NCBI GenBank assembly: GCA_029861675.1
Contig: JAOTYV010000019.1
Coordinates: 1-28,258, forward strand
DNA length: 28,258 bases
Source: Alphaproteobacteria bacterium
GTDB lineage: Bacteria > Pseudomonadota > Alphaproteobacteria > UBA8366
Direction: 5' to 3'
A model generated the notes under the pieces. That model had not been told where the DNA came from and ran no database searches. It saw only the letters and a list, made by a program, of their open reading frames with translations. Numbering within the stretch: position 1 is the first letter of the stretch; every line of letters begins with the position of its first letter. Positions 7,983-15,242 of this stretch are shown here, piece after piece. Both the position numbers and the translations under genes were made by a program.

Positions 7983-8069
7983 CTTCGTCAGGCTCAGGAT
8001 GAGGGCAATCAATTAGGCGAACGGTGGGAAAATTAACGACGTAGTGGCCTCATGCTGAGCCTGACGAAG
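7983..8069. repeat. Inverted-repeat hairpin element between dehydrogenase and MaoC genes
   Basis: A 22 bp arm at 7983-8004 (CTTCGTCAGGCTCAGGATGA and two more bases) is repeated in reverse complement at 8048-8069 with one mismatch, separated by 43 bp. The motif CCTCATnCTGAGCCTGACGA is a frequent intergenic repeat type in alphaproteobacteria. It occupies most of the 226 bp gap between 7891 and 8118 and could act as a terminator or processing site. No gene is supported in this gap. Confidence 0.75.
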
Positions 8070-8117
8070 CACGAGGCCGCGCTTACGCAGAGGTCTCCAT
8101 CGACGGAGAACAAGATC

Positions 8118-8633
8118 ATGACCTATGGCAGCAAGGAAATCGGCCCGAACCGGTACCGCGAAGATATCGGCCGCTACTACGAGGATTTCACCGTCGGCGA
8201 CGTCTATGAGCACCGCCCGGGCCGAACCATCAGCGAGGCCGACAATACCTGGTTCACCCTGCTGACCATGAACAAGCATCCGGTTCATTTCGATGCGCAC
8301 TACGCCGCCAAGAGCGAGTTCGGCAAGCCGCTGGTCAACAGCGCGCTGACACTGTCGATCGTCGCCGGGATGAGCGTGAGCGATACCAGCCAGAAGGCGA
8401 TCGCCAATCTAGGCTGGAACGACATCCGCCTCACCGCGCCGGTCTTCGCCGGCGACACGCTGTATGCGGAAAGCGAAGTGCTCGACAAACGCGAATCCAA
8501 ATCCCGCCCGACGCAGGGCATCGTCAAAATCAAGACGACCGGCACCAAAGCGGACGGCACGGTCTTCATGACCTATGAACGTTCGATGCTGATCCCGAAG
8601 CGCGGACACGGCGTCGACGACCAAATGGAGTAG
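8118..8633 (+). CDS. MaoC-family (hot-dog fold) dehydratase
   Basis: A 171-residue single-domain MaoC protein that would hydrate a 2-enoyl-CoA, or dehydrate the 3-hydroxyacyl-CoA. The hydratase segment reads FTLLTMNKHPVHFDAHYA with His57 and Asp59. The Asp of the classical R-hydratase SGDxNPxH motif is Asn52 here, a variation I associate with mesaconyl-CoA/beta-methylmalyl-CoA hydratase-like members. The start follows GGAG at a nine-base spacing; the frame runs upstream into the inverted repeat but without a better start. The next dehydrogenase begins four bases after the stop, and a CoA-transferase follows, making a three-gene acyl-CoA oxidation unit. The substrate may be a branched or dicarboxylic acyl-CoA (inference). 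Confidence 0.88.
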   Translation: MTYGSKEIGPNRYREDIGRYYEDFTVGDVYEHRPGRTISEADNTWFTLLTMNKHPVHFDAHYAAKSEFGKPLVNSALTLSIVAGMSVSDTSQKAIANLGWNDIRLTAPVFAGDTLYAESEVLDKRESKSRPTQGIVKIKTTGTKADGTVFMTYERSMLIPKRGHGVDDQME

Positions 8634-8637
8634 CCCC

Positions 8638-9798
8638 ATGCCCGACACCAAGGCCCAGGACGAACAGGAACAGATGATCCTGGACACGGTCGACCGGTTC
8701 CTGGACCGCGACGTCAAGCCGTATGTCATGGAGCTCGAACACAACGACACCTATCCTGAAGAGATCGTCGGGAAGATGAAGGAGCTCGGCCTGTTCGGCT
8801 CGGTGATCGAGGAACAGTATGGCGGGCTCGGCCTGTCCTGCCTGACCTATGCGAAGATTGTCGAGCGCGTCGCCGTGGTCTGGATGTCGCTATCCGGCAT
8901 CTTCAATTCCCATTTGATCATGGCCTCGGCGGTGCAGCGCGCCGGCACCGAGGCGCAGAAACGAAAATGGCTGCCGAAATTCGCAAGCGGGGAGATTCGC
9001 GGCGGGCTGGCCCTGACCGAGCCCAATTGCGGCACCGACCTGCAGGCGATCCGCACGCGCGCGGTCAAGGACGGCAACGACTATGCGGTGAACGGCACCA
9101 AGACCTGGATATCGAACGGCATTCACGGCACGTGCTTCGCCGTCATGGTGAAGACCGACAGCGATATCGCACCGCGCCATAAGGGCATCAGCCTGTTCCT
9201 GATCGAAAAGGGCGACGGGTTCAAGGTTTCCCGGAAGCTGGAGAAACTCGGCTATAAGGGCATCGATTCCGCCGAGCTGATCTTCGACAATTGCCGCGTG
9301 CCGGCGGACAATCTGGTGGGCGGTATCGAGGGGATGGGATTCAAGCACGTCATGGGCGGACTGGAACTCGGCCGCATCAACGTCGCGGCGCGCGGCGTGG
9401 GCGTTGCCCAGGCCAGCCTCGACGAGGCGGTCAAATACTCGCAGCAACGCGAGACCTTCGGCAAGCCGATCTGCGAGCATCAGGCGATCCAGCTCAAACT
9501 CGCCGATATGGCGACCCGGACCGAGGCCGCGCGCCTGCTGACCTACCAGGCGGCGGATGCATTCGACCGGAACGAGCGCTGCGACATGGAAGCCGGCATG
9601 GCCAAGCTGTTTGCCACCGAAGCCGCGCTGACCAATTCCATGGAGTCGATGCGGGTGCATGGCGGCTACGGCTATTCGAAGGAATTTCCGGTGGAGCGGT
9701 TCTATCGCGACGCACCGCTACTCACCATCGGTGAAGGCACCAACGAGTTGCAGCGCATCATCATCGCGCGCCAGCTTATCGAACGAAACCCGATCTGA
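8638..9798 (+). CDS. Acyl-CoA dehydrogenase (MCAD/SCAD type)
   Basis: A 386-residue acyl-CoA dehydrogenase different in type from the tandem pair upstream. It has the flavin-contact stretch LALTEPNCGTDLQAIRT, NGTKTWISNGIHG, and the C-terminal GGYGYSKEFPVERFYRDA followed by TIGEGTNELQR. The glutamate of GEGT is the classical MCAD-position catalytic base. The gene sits four bases after the MaoC hydratase and 13 bases before the CaiB-type transferase. Together these three could activate an acid, desaturate it and hydrate it. The physiological substrate is not readable from the sequence. Confidence 0.92.
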   Translation: MPDTKAQDEQEQMILDTVDRFLDRDVKPYVMELEHNDTYPEEIVGKMKELGLFGSVIEEQYGGLGLSCLTYAKIVERVAVVWMSLSGIFNSHLIMASAVQRAGTEAQKRKWLPKFASGEIRGGLALTEPNCGTDLQAIRTRAVKDGNDYAVNGTKTWISNGIHGTCFAVMVKTDSDIAPRHKGISLFLIEKGDGFKVSRKLEKLGYKGIDSAELIFDNCRVPADNLVGGIEGMGFKHVMGGLELGRINVAARGVGVAQASLDEAVKYSQQRETFGKPICEHQAIQLKLADMATRTEAARLLTYQAADAFDRNERCDMEAGMAKLFATEAALTNSMESMRVHGGYGYSKEFPVERFYRDAPLLTIGEGTNELQRIIIARQLIERNPI

Positions 9799-9811
9799 CC
9801 GGAGCGTCCCG

Positions 9812-11008
9812 ATGTTGCCACTGGATGGAGTGCGTATCCTCGCCGTCGAACAATATGGGGCCGGCCCGTGCGGGACGCAGTATCTCGCCGACATCGGCGC
9901 CGAGGTCATCAAGATCGAAAACCCGAAGGACGGCGGCGATATGGGCCGCAGCGTCGGACCGTTTTTCCTCGGTGACGGCGAAAGCACGAGTTCAAGCCTG
10001 TTCTACCAAAGTTTCAACCGCAACAAACGCAGCCTGACGCTGGATCTCGGCACCGAGGCGGGCCAGGAAATATTCCGCGATCTGGTGAAAACGGCTGACG
10101 CCGTGACCTGCAATCTGCGCGGCGACGTCCCGGCCAAACTCGGGCTCACCTATGAGACCTTGGGCGCGCTGAACCCGCGCATCGTGTGTTCGTTTCTGAC
10201 CGCATACGGCCGCGAAGGTCCGCGCGCGACCTGGCCCGGCTACGACTATCTCATGCAGGCGGAGGCCGGCTATTTTTCGCTCACCGGCGAACCGGACACG
10301 CCGCCGACCCGGTTCGGCCTGTCCATCGTCGATATCATGACGGGCCTGGCGCTCGCCTATCAGACGGTGTCGGCGGTCTTGAACGCGCGCGCCACGGGAC
10401 TTGGCCGCGACATCGATGTCAGCCTGTTCGATCTCGCGCTGTCGAACGTCTCCTATCCGGCAACGTGGTATCTCAACACCGGCCACGTCCAGGGCCGCGA
10501 GGAACGGTCCGGCCACCCGTCGCTCACGCCGTGTGCGCAATACAAGACCAAGGACGGCTGGATTTTCATCATGTGCAACAAGGAAAAATTCTGGCCCGCG
10601 CTCTGCGAGAAGCTGGACCGGCCCGAATGGGGCGAGGATGCGCGGTTCCTAACGTTCAAGGACCGGTTGGCACACCGCGCGCTGATCCAGGACATGCTGG
10701 ACGCCGCGCTGTCGGACAAGACGACCGACGAATGGCTCGATCATTTCGCCGGACAGGTACCCGCCGCACCGATCTATGACGTGAAACAGGCGCTCGACAA
10801 TCCCTTCGTCACCGAGAACGCCAAGCTCCAGACGCTCGCCCATCAGGACGGCAGTGAATTCCGTTTGCTGGAAGCCCCGTTCCGCACCGGCGAGCCGACG
10901 CCCGACCGTCCGGGACCGGAACTCGGTCAGGATACGGACGCACTGCTTGACGAGCTTGGGTATGACGCCGAACGGATCGCCGATCTAAAGGCGCGGCAGA
11001 TCGTTTAA
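9812..11008 (+). CDS. CaiB/BaiF (class III) CoA-transferase
   Basis: A 398-residue family III CoA-transferase, cytoplasmic, moving CoA between carboxylic acids through an enzyme-bound anhydride. The N-terminal DGVRILAVEQYGAGPCGTQYLADIGAEV block is typical. Asp174 in FGLSIVDIMTGLALAYQ is at the expected position of the catalytic aspartate. IDVSLFDLAL, also conserved, follows. The start at 9812 has GGAG seven bases upstream; the frame is open further upstream inside the dehydrogenase gene, but that would give a non-family extension. As last gene of the MaoC/dehydrogenase unit it probably provides the CoA ester. It converges on egtD with only seven bases between the stops. Confidence 0.9.
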   Translation: MLPLDGVRILAVEQYGAGPCGTQYLADIGAEVIKIENPKDGGDMGRSVGPFFLGDGESTSSSLFYQSFNRNKRSLTLDLGTEAGQEIFRDLVKTADAVTCNLRGDVPAKLGLTYETLGALNPRIVCSFLTAYGREGPRATWPGYDYLMQAEAGYFSLTGEPDTPPTRFGLSIVDIMTGLALAYQTVSAVLNARATGLGRDIDVSLFDLALSNVSYPATWYLNTGHVQGREERSGHPSLTPCAQYKTKDGWIFIMCNKEKFWPALCEKLDRPEWGEDARFLTFKDRLAHRALIQDMLDAALSDKTTDEWLDHFAGQVPAAPIYDVKQALDNPFVTENAKLQTLAHQDGSEFRLLEAPFRTGEPTPDRPGPELGQDTDALLDELGYDAERIADLKARQIV

Positions 11009-11015
11009 GACTCGC

Positions 11016-11996
11016 CTATCGGGCGGCCACTTCGAGGAAGTGGATGCTGAAGAGGGCGTCGTCGTCGATCCAAACTCTCTTGTGCTCGAATCCCGCGTCC
11101 TCAGCCAAATTCTGGAATTCCGCAACGCTGTATTTGTGCGAGTTCTCCGTGTGGATGGACTCGCCCTTGTCAAATTTGAAATTGTGACCGTCGACGCGTA
11201 CCGATTGCTCGCGCGAACTATACAGGTAGGATTCGACCCGCCCCTTTACGTCGTCGTAATGCGCCCGAAAGGTAAAGGAACCGGCGTCGAAATCGCCTTT
11301 CAGCTCGCGGTTAATGCGCTCGAGCAAATTCAGATTGAACTGCGCGGTCACGCCCTGCGAATCGTTATAGGCCGCGTTCAGGAGTGCTTCGTCTTTCTTC
11401 AAGTCGACGCCAATCACCATGCCCCCACCCGTACCGAGGGACTGCGCGGCGCTTGCAAGGAATCCGACAGCATCCTTGCGATTGAAATTCCCCAAGGTCG
11501 AGCCCGGGAAAAATCCGACACGCCGCGCATCCGGCGCCTTGCTCACCGGCGGGACATCGAACGGTTTCGAGAAATCGGCGCACAGGGCGTGCACCTCCAG
11601 ACCCGGATAATCCTCTGCCAGCGCGGCCGCCGCGTTCAGCAGATGCTCACGCGATATATCGACGGCGACATACGAGACGGGATGTTGCAGGGCGTCGAGA
11701 AGAAGCCGGATTTTCTGTACCGAACCGCATCCGTATTCGACGATTTGCGCCGACGGGCCGACACAGGCCGCTATTTCAGCGCCCTTCGCCGCAAGCAGCG
11801 CCATTTCCGTGCGCGTCGGATAGTATTCCGGCAATTCGCAAATCTGATCGAAAAGCTGCGAGCCCCTCTCGTCATAGATGTATTTGCACGGAAGTTTCTT
11901 CTGCGGCCGGCTCAACCCCGTCAGCACATCCGACAGAAAGTCATCGGGCTCCGGCGCCAAATCGTCGAAGGATTCCAGTCGTTCCTGAGGACTCAT
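11016..11996 (-). CDS. egtD: L-histidine N-alpha-methyltransferase EgtD
   Basis: A 326-residue SAM-dependent methyltransferase of the EgtD family, which trimethylates histidine to hercynine, the first committed step of ergothioneine synthesis. Visible hallmarks are KYIYDERGSQLFDQICELP followed by YYPTRTE, the SAM loop VEYGCGSVQKI, FFPGSTLGNF, and the C-terminal ESIHTENSHKYS of the histidine-binding region. The ATG at 11996 is chosen; a TTG five codons upstream (12011) is possible and neither has a strong Shine-Dalgarno. A weak promoter-like pair lies upstream (TTGCAA at 12069-12074, CTAGGG at 12046-12051, 17 bp apart). The usual partner EgtB is not next to it, which is unusual. Confidence 0.9.
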   Translation of the reverse strand: MSPQERLESFDDLAPEPDDFLSDVLTGLSRPQKKLPCKYIYDERGSQLFDQICELPEYYPTRTEMALLAAKGAEIAACVGPSAQIVEYGCGSVQKIRLLLDALQHPVSYVAVDISREHLLNAAAALAEDYPGLEVHALCADFSKPFDVPPVSKAPDARRVGFFPGSTLGNFNRKDAVGFLASAAQSLGTGGGMVIGVDLKKDEALLNAAYNDSQGVTAQFNLNLLERINRELKGDFDAGSFTFRAHYDDVKGRVESYLYSSREQSVRVDGHNFKFDKGESIHTENSHKYSVAEFQNLAEDAGFEHKRVWIDDDALFSIHFLEVAAR

Positions 11997-12135
11997 CGCG
12001 TCTCTCGGCAAGTGATTCTCTATGTGGGGGGGTGATTCGGCGGCACCCTAGCGCAAACCTCCCGACGATTGCAACGATGGCGCTCGGCGCCGGTCGGCAT
12101 GACGAAGTGAATGTCCGGGAAATCAAGTAAAGAGA

Positions 12136-12172
12136 GGCTGGCGCACCGTTCGGGAAGGACGGTGCGCCAGCC
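12136..12172 (-). terminator. Intrinsic terminator of the hsp20 operon
   Basis: A perfect 14 bp stem: GGCTGGCGCACCGT at 12136-12149 and its complement at 12159-12172, with a nine-base loop. Read on the minus strand it lies about 40 bases after the second Hsp20 stop and is followed by the T-rich TCTCTTTACTTGATTT. It separates the heat-shock genes from egtD. Confidence 0.85.
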
Positions 12173-12212
12173 TGAGCAGGGTGCCGAGAGCCGGGAATCG
12201 GCTCGACAAGGA

Positions 12213-12611
12213 TCAATTCACCTTGATCTTGTGCGGCTTCATTTCCTCGGCCTTCGGCAATACCAGGGTCAACACGCCATCGGCGAGATCGGCCGAGATC
12301 TTGTCACGGTCAATTTTGTTGGAAATCGAAAATGTACGCTGGTAATGGCCCACATTATATTCGGTGTAGACGGGTTCCATGCCTTCGTAGCTCGAGAAGT
12401 CGATTCTTCCCTCGATCCGCAATTGATCGTTTTCAAGGTCTACTGTCATAGTATCCTTTGTGACGCCGGGCACCTCCATCACGACCGTCAGCGCATCCTC
12501 CGCTTCGAAAATATCCGTCTGCGGCACGTAGTATCGCGCGGGAACAGTGGTCTCCTGACCTTCGGCGACCTCCTGTTTTTCCTGTACGTGCAATTCCTGC
12601 TTGCTGGGCAT
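12213..12611 (-). CDS. Hsp20/alpha-crystallin small heat-shock protein
   Basis: A 132-residue ATP-independent chaperone that would hold unfolding proteins in oligomers in the cytoplasm. The alpha-crystallin domain spans roughly residues 30-125. It includes TDIFEAEDALTVVMEVPGV, the dimer-loop region rich in Tyr and His, and the signature ADLADGVLTLVLPK. The C-terminus ends HKIKVN, giving the I-x-V anchor used for oligomerisation. An AGGTG site precedes the ATG. It is second in a two-gene unit, 39 bp after the other Hsp20. Having two divergent Hsp20 proteins side by side is common in alphaproteobacteria, where they may form mixed oligomers. Confidence 0.92.
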   Translation of the reverse strand: MPSKQELHVQEKQEVAEGQETTVPARYYVPQTDIFEAEDALTVVMEVPGVTKDTMTVDLENDQLRIEGRIDFSSYEGMEPVYTEYNVGHYQRTFSISNKIDRDKISADLADGVLTLVLPKAEEMKPHKIKVN

Positions 12612-12650
12612 CTTGTCACCTCATTCGCGTTCGCCGAAATCCCCGGCGGA

Positions 12651-13076
12651 CTAGTTAAGTTGAACCTTGCGCGGCTTGTCTTCTTCCGCGCGCGGAATGA
12701 ACAGGGCGAGCACACCGTCGCGATACTCCGCCTTTATGCCATCAGGATCGATCTGGACCGGCACCGAAATCGTCCTGTCGAACGATCCGAAAACACGCTC
12801 GCGGCGATGGGCACTCACATTTTCCGGATAGTTTGGGGCAATTTCACCCGACAGCCGGATGTAATTTCCCTTTGCCTGAATATCCAGACCGGATTTGTCA
12901 ACGCCAGGAAGCTCCACGATCGCTACGTAATCATCGCCTCGCTGAAATATGTTGATCGGCGGAAAGCTGCCTCTCGCGGCGGTCGATCCCTGAAGCCAAT
13001 CGCTGCTGCGGCGGGAATCCAACGACCGCTGCAAATCGAAGAGCGCCTGGAACGGGTGAGTCCGAGGTATAAGCAT
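12651..13076 (-). CDS. Hsp20/alpha-crystallin small heat-shock protein
   Basis: A 141-residue small heat-shock protein. The N-terminal arm carries FQALFDLQRSLD, followed by the alpha-crystallin domain beginning PPINIFQRGDDYVAIVELPG. The late signature AEYRDGVLALFIPR and the C-terminal KVQLN (V-x-L anchor) are present. The frame can start at 13097, but the ATG at 13076 is preceded by TGGAG at the right spacing and is preferred. It is the first gene of the heat-shock unit and is distinct enough from its partner to be a different subclass. A sigma-32-like promoter lies about 190 bp upstream. Confidence 0.92.
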   Translation of the reverse strand: MLIPRTHPFQALFDLQRSLDSRRSSDWLQGSTAARGSFPPINIFQRGDDYVAIVELPGVDKSGLDIQAKGNYIRLSGEIAPNYPENVSAHRRERVFGSFDRTISVPVQIDPDGIKAEYRDGVLALFIPRAEEDKPRKVQLN

Positions 13077-13453
13077 GTGCGGTCTCCAGTGATTCATTGA
13101 CTATCGTTCACGGGTTCAAGCGACCACCAGCGCCGGAAGACGCAGTCGCACGGTCCAATCCACGTCTCGCTTGGCCGAACTATTCAACCCAAATTGTATC
13201 ATCACGATCCTCGTTTGGACGAAGCTTGCGGTTTCCGGACCGAAAATCCGGTGGTTTGAATCGCATATGGAGGTGCCCAAAATTCGTGTCAAGAATGGTC
13301 CAAAAAATTAATTTTCTTCAGTTTTCATGGCCGCAACGCGCCTTCAAGGCACGATGCATGCGTGGGCGCGCTTGGGACGACACCATGCCGCAGTGCTGCC
13401 GGACGCCTGCGCCGCTACCATTGCCCGTCCTGCGTCGATCGGAGAATTCCAGG
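13077..13453. other. 377 bp divergent region between hsp20 and the copper chaperone gene
   Basis: It contains the heat-shock promoter at 13265-13293 and, on the minus strand, a long leader for the hsp20 unit. The leader has at least one small hairpin (CCGGA/TCCGG, near 13233-13250), and its last bases hold the Shine-Dalgarno TGGAG. Toward the plus strand I could not place a convincing promoter for the copper chaperone gene. No coding region is supported. Confidence 0.6.
13265..13293 (-). promoter_or_regulatory. RpoH (sigma-32)-type heat-shock promoter
   Basis: On the minus strand the -35 element CTTGACA (13287-13293) and the -10 element CTCCATAT (13265-13272) are 14 bp apart. They match the heat-shock consensus CTTGAAA/CCCCATNT closely, with seven of eight bases in the -10. 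It faces the two hsp20 genes. The predicted transcript start near 13258 leaves a leader of about 180 nt before the first ATG. Confidence 0.7.
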
Positions 13454-13960
13454 ATGATTCGGAGCGTTCGCCACAATCTTTGCCGCGCCATTGCGATCGG
13501 TTTCATAGCCGCCGCGGGGACGTCGCCTCTCGAAGCCGCCGACGCGGAATTCCGGGCCGGGGACATACACATCGAACAGCCCTGGGCCCGCGCGACCATC
13601 GGCAAGGGCCGCGTCGGCGTCGCGTATTTGCGTTTGAGAAATTCCGGCGACGAGAGTGATCGCCTGATCGGCGCCACGACACCGGCCGCCGAACACGCCT
13701 CGCTCCACACCCATCGCATGACCGGTGACATCCTGCGCATGCGCCCCGTGGATGCCATTCCAATTCCCGCCGGCGGCACCGCCATGCTCAAACCCGGCGG
13801 TCTTCACATCATGCTGATGCGGATGACCCGATCATTGAAACAGGGTGAAATATTTCCCCTGACGCTAACCTTCGAACGGGCGGGCACGATTACCGTCGAG
13901 GTCACCGTGAAGAGCGCCACCGCCAAATCCGCAGAAGAAAAGCATCATCACGGCGGATAA
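13454..13960 (+). CDS. PCu(A)C-family copper chaperone (DUF461), exported
   Basis: A 168-residue periplasmic copper chaperone of the PCu(A)C family, which delivers Cu(I) to cytochrome oxidase CuA or related sites. The copper motif is complete: His85, Met96 ten residues later, then His118-x-Met120 after 21 residues. An N-terminal signal peptide (basic start, hydrophobic core, Ala-rich end near residue 29) precedes EFRAGDIHIEQPWARAT. The C-terminus adds a His cluster, EEKHHHGG, that may bind more metal. The start follows GGAG at a suitable distance; the open frame extends upstream to 13097 but lacks a signal peptide at that end. No Sco or oxidase gene is adjacent, so the client is unknown. Confidence 0.9.
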   Translation: MIRSVRHNLCRAIAIGFIAAAGTSPLEAADAEFRAGDIHIEQPWARATIGKGRVGVAYLRLRNSGDESDRLIGATTPAAEHASLHTHRMTGDILRMRPVDAIPIPAGGTAMLKPGGLHIMLMRMTRSLKQGEIFPLTLTFERAGTITVEVTVKSATAKSAEEKHHHGG

Positions 13961-13999
13961 CCGCATCAAGCGGCCTCCACTTGCTACTGTTATTTATAC

Positions 14000-14014
14000 G
14001 TTTATGACATAAAC
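14000..14014. promoter_or_regulatory. Candidate operator in front of the MFS gene
   Basis: GTTTATGACATAAAC is a perfect inverted repeat of seven-base arms around one base, lying 11 bp before the transporter ATG in an AT-rich island within GC-rich DNA. It overlaps the place where the -10 region would be (a TTGCTA lies at 13981-13986). A regulator binding here would block transcription, which is a usual arrangement for efflux genes. The binding protein is unknown. Confidence 0.45.
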
Positions 14015-14024
14015 TGCGCGCTCC

Positions 14025-15227
14025 ATGGCGCGACGAAACTCCCGGCTCACACTCGGCACCTGCTGCGGCGTCCACGGCCTGCATGACGGCTTGGTGGACA
14101 TGCTGTATGCGCTGCTGCCGCTGCTGCGCGAAGCGTTCGGACTGTCCTACGCGGAAGTCGCCCTGATCCGCTCGGCCAACAAGGTCGCCATGGCGAGCAT
14201 GCAAATTCCCGCCGGCCTGTTTGCCGAGCGCATGGGCGAGCGCGTCCTGCTGGCCGCTGGCACCGCGGTGGCCGGGCTCGCTTTCATCGGCTTGGGGTTT
14301 TCGACCGGGTTCATCTCGCTGCTGGTTTTCATCTTTCTCGCCGGCCTGGGCGCGGCGGTTCAACATCCCCTATCGTCCTCACTGATCACCGCAGCCTATC
14401 CCGATGTCGGACGCCGCTCCGCACTGGGCGCCTATAATTCCTGCGGCGATGTCGGCAAATTCCTGTTCATGGGCCTGACCATTCTGCTGACCGGTTTCGG
14501 CTTCTCGTGGCAGGCGCCCGTGATCGGTTATGGCGTATTCGCGTTGATCGCCGCGGTCGCGGCGTTCGTGCTGCTGCTGCGGGCCGGATCGGGCGCGCGC
14601 CCGACGGCGCAGGAGGCGCATGCCGCGTCGGAAAATAAGGGGTGGGGCATCCGCCACAAACCCGGCTTCGTGTCGCTCGGCATCATTGCGGCGCTCGACA
14701 ATTCAACCCGCAACGGTTTCCTGACCTTCGTCGCCTTTCTGATGATCGAAAAAGGCGTACCGACCGAATGGGCGGCCGCCGCCGTCCTGGTTACCGTCTT
14801 CGGGGGTATGTGTGGCAAGCTCGCCTGCGGCATGCTCGCCGAACGGGTCGGCATTGCCCGCAGCATCGCCATTACCGAAATCGCCACGGGCGCCGGTATC
14901 CTGCTGATCGTGGCGGCACCGCAGCTCTATGCGTTCTTCCTGCTGCCGGTCGTCGGCGTCTTCGTGAATGGCACGTCGTCGGTAATATATGGATCGGTCG
15001 GCGACCTGATCGACGACGACAAACATTCGCGCGCCTTCGGATTGATGTATACGCTCGGCTCCACCTGCGGATTGATCGCGCCCCTGGCCTACGGCGCGCT
15101 TGCCGACTGGGCCGGCATCGGCACCACGATGACGGTGATCGGCTGCGTCGTCCTGCTGACCCTGCCGCTCTGCCTCATCCTCGGCCCCGCCCTTTCCACA
15201 TTGCGCCCCCTGAAGCCGGCGGAATAA
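14025..15227 (+). CDS. MFS transporter, fosmidomycin-resistance (Fsr)-like
   Basis: A 400-residue major facilitator protein with about twelve hydrophobic segments. The N-terminal half, with GVHGLHDGLVDMLYALLPLL, AFGLSYAEVALIRSANKVA and GLGAAVQHPLSSSLI, resembles the Fsr/fosmidomycin-resistance efflux branch. The second half repeats the six-helix pattern after a cytoplasmic linker around residues 185-205. It probably exports a small organic acid or drug in exchange for protons. There is no Shine-Dalgarno before the ATG at 14025 and the likely promoter is very close, so the transcript may be nearly leaderless, or the start may be a little downstream. A small hairpin follows the stop. Confidence 0.87.
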   Translation: MARRNSRLTLGTCCGVHGLHDGLVDMLYALLPLLREAFGLSYAEVALIRSANKVAMASMQIPAGLFAERMGERVLLAAGTAVAGLAFIGLGFSTGFISLLVFIFLAGLGAAVQHPLSSSLITAAYPDVGRRSALGAYNSCGDVGKFLFMGLTILLTGFGFSWQAPVIGYGVFALIAAVAAFVLLLRAGSGARPTAQEAHAASENKGWGIRHKPGFVSLGIIAALDNSTRNGFLTFVAFLMIEKGVPTEWAAAAVLVTVFGGMCGKLACGMLAERVGIARSIAITEIATGAGILLIVAAPQLYAFFLLPVVGVFVNGTSSVIYGSVGDLIDDDKHSRAFGLMYTLGSTCGLIAPLAYGALADWAGIGTTMTVIGCVVLLTLPLCLILGPALSTLRPLKPAE

Positions 15228-15242
15228 CGGCGGGCTCCGCCG
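15228..15242. terminator. Short hairpin between convergent genes
   Basis: CGGCGG, a GCT loop, then CCGCCG form a perfect six-base stem exactly filling the space between the transporter stop and the reductase stop. It has no T tract on either side, so its strength as a terminator is uncertain, but the position suits a bidirectional one. Confidence 0.4.

Noticed and set aside
12651..13097. Upstream start for the first Hsp20 at 13097
   Set aside because: No Shine-Dalgarno there, whereas the ATG at 13076 has TGGAG at proper spacing.
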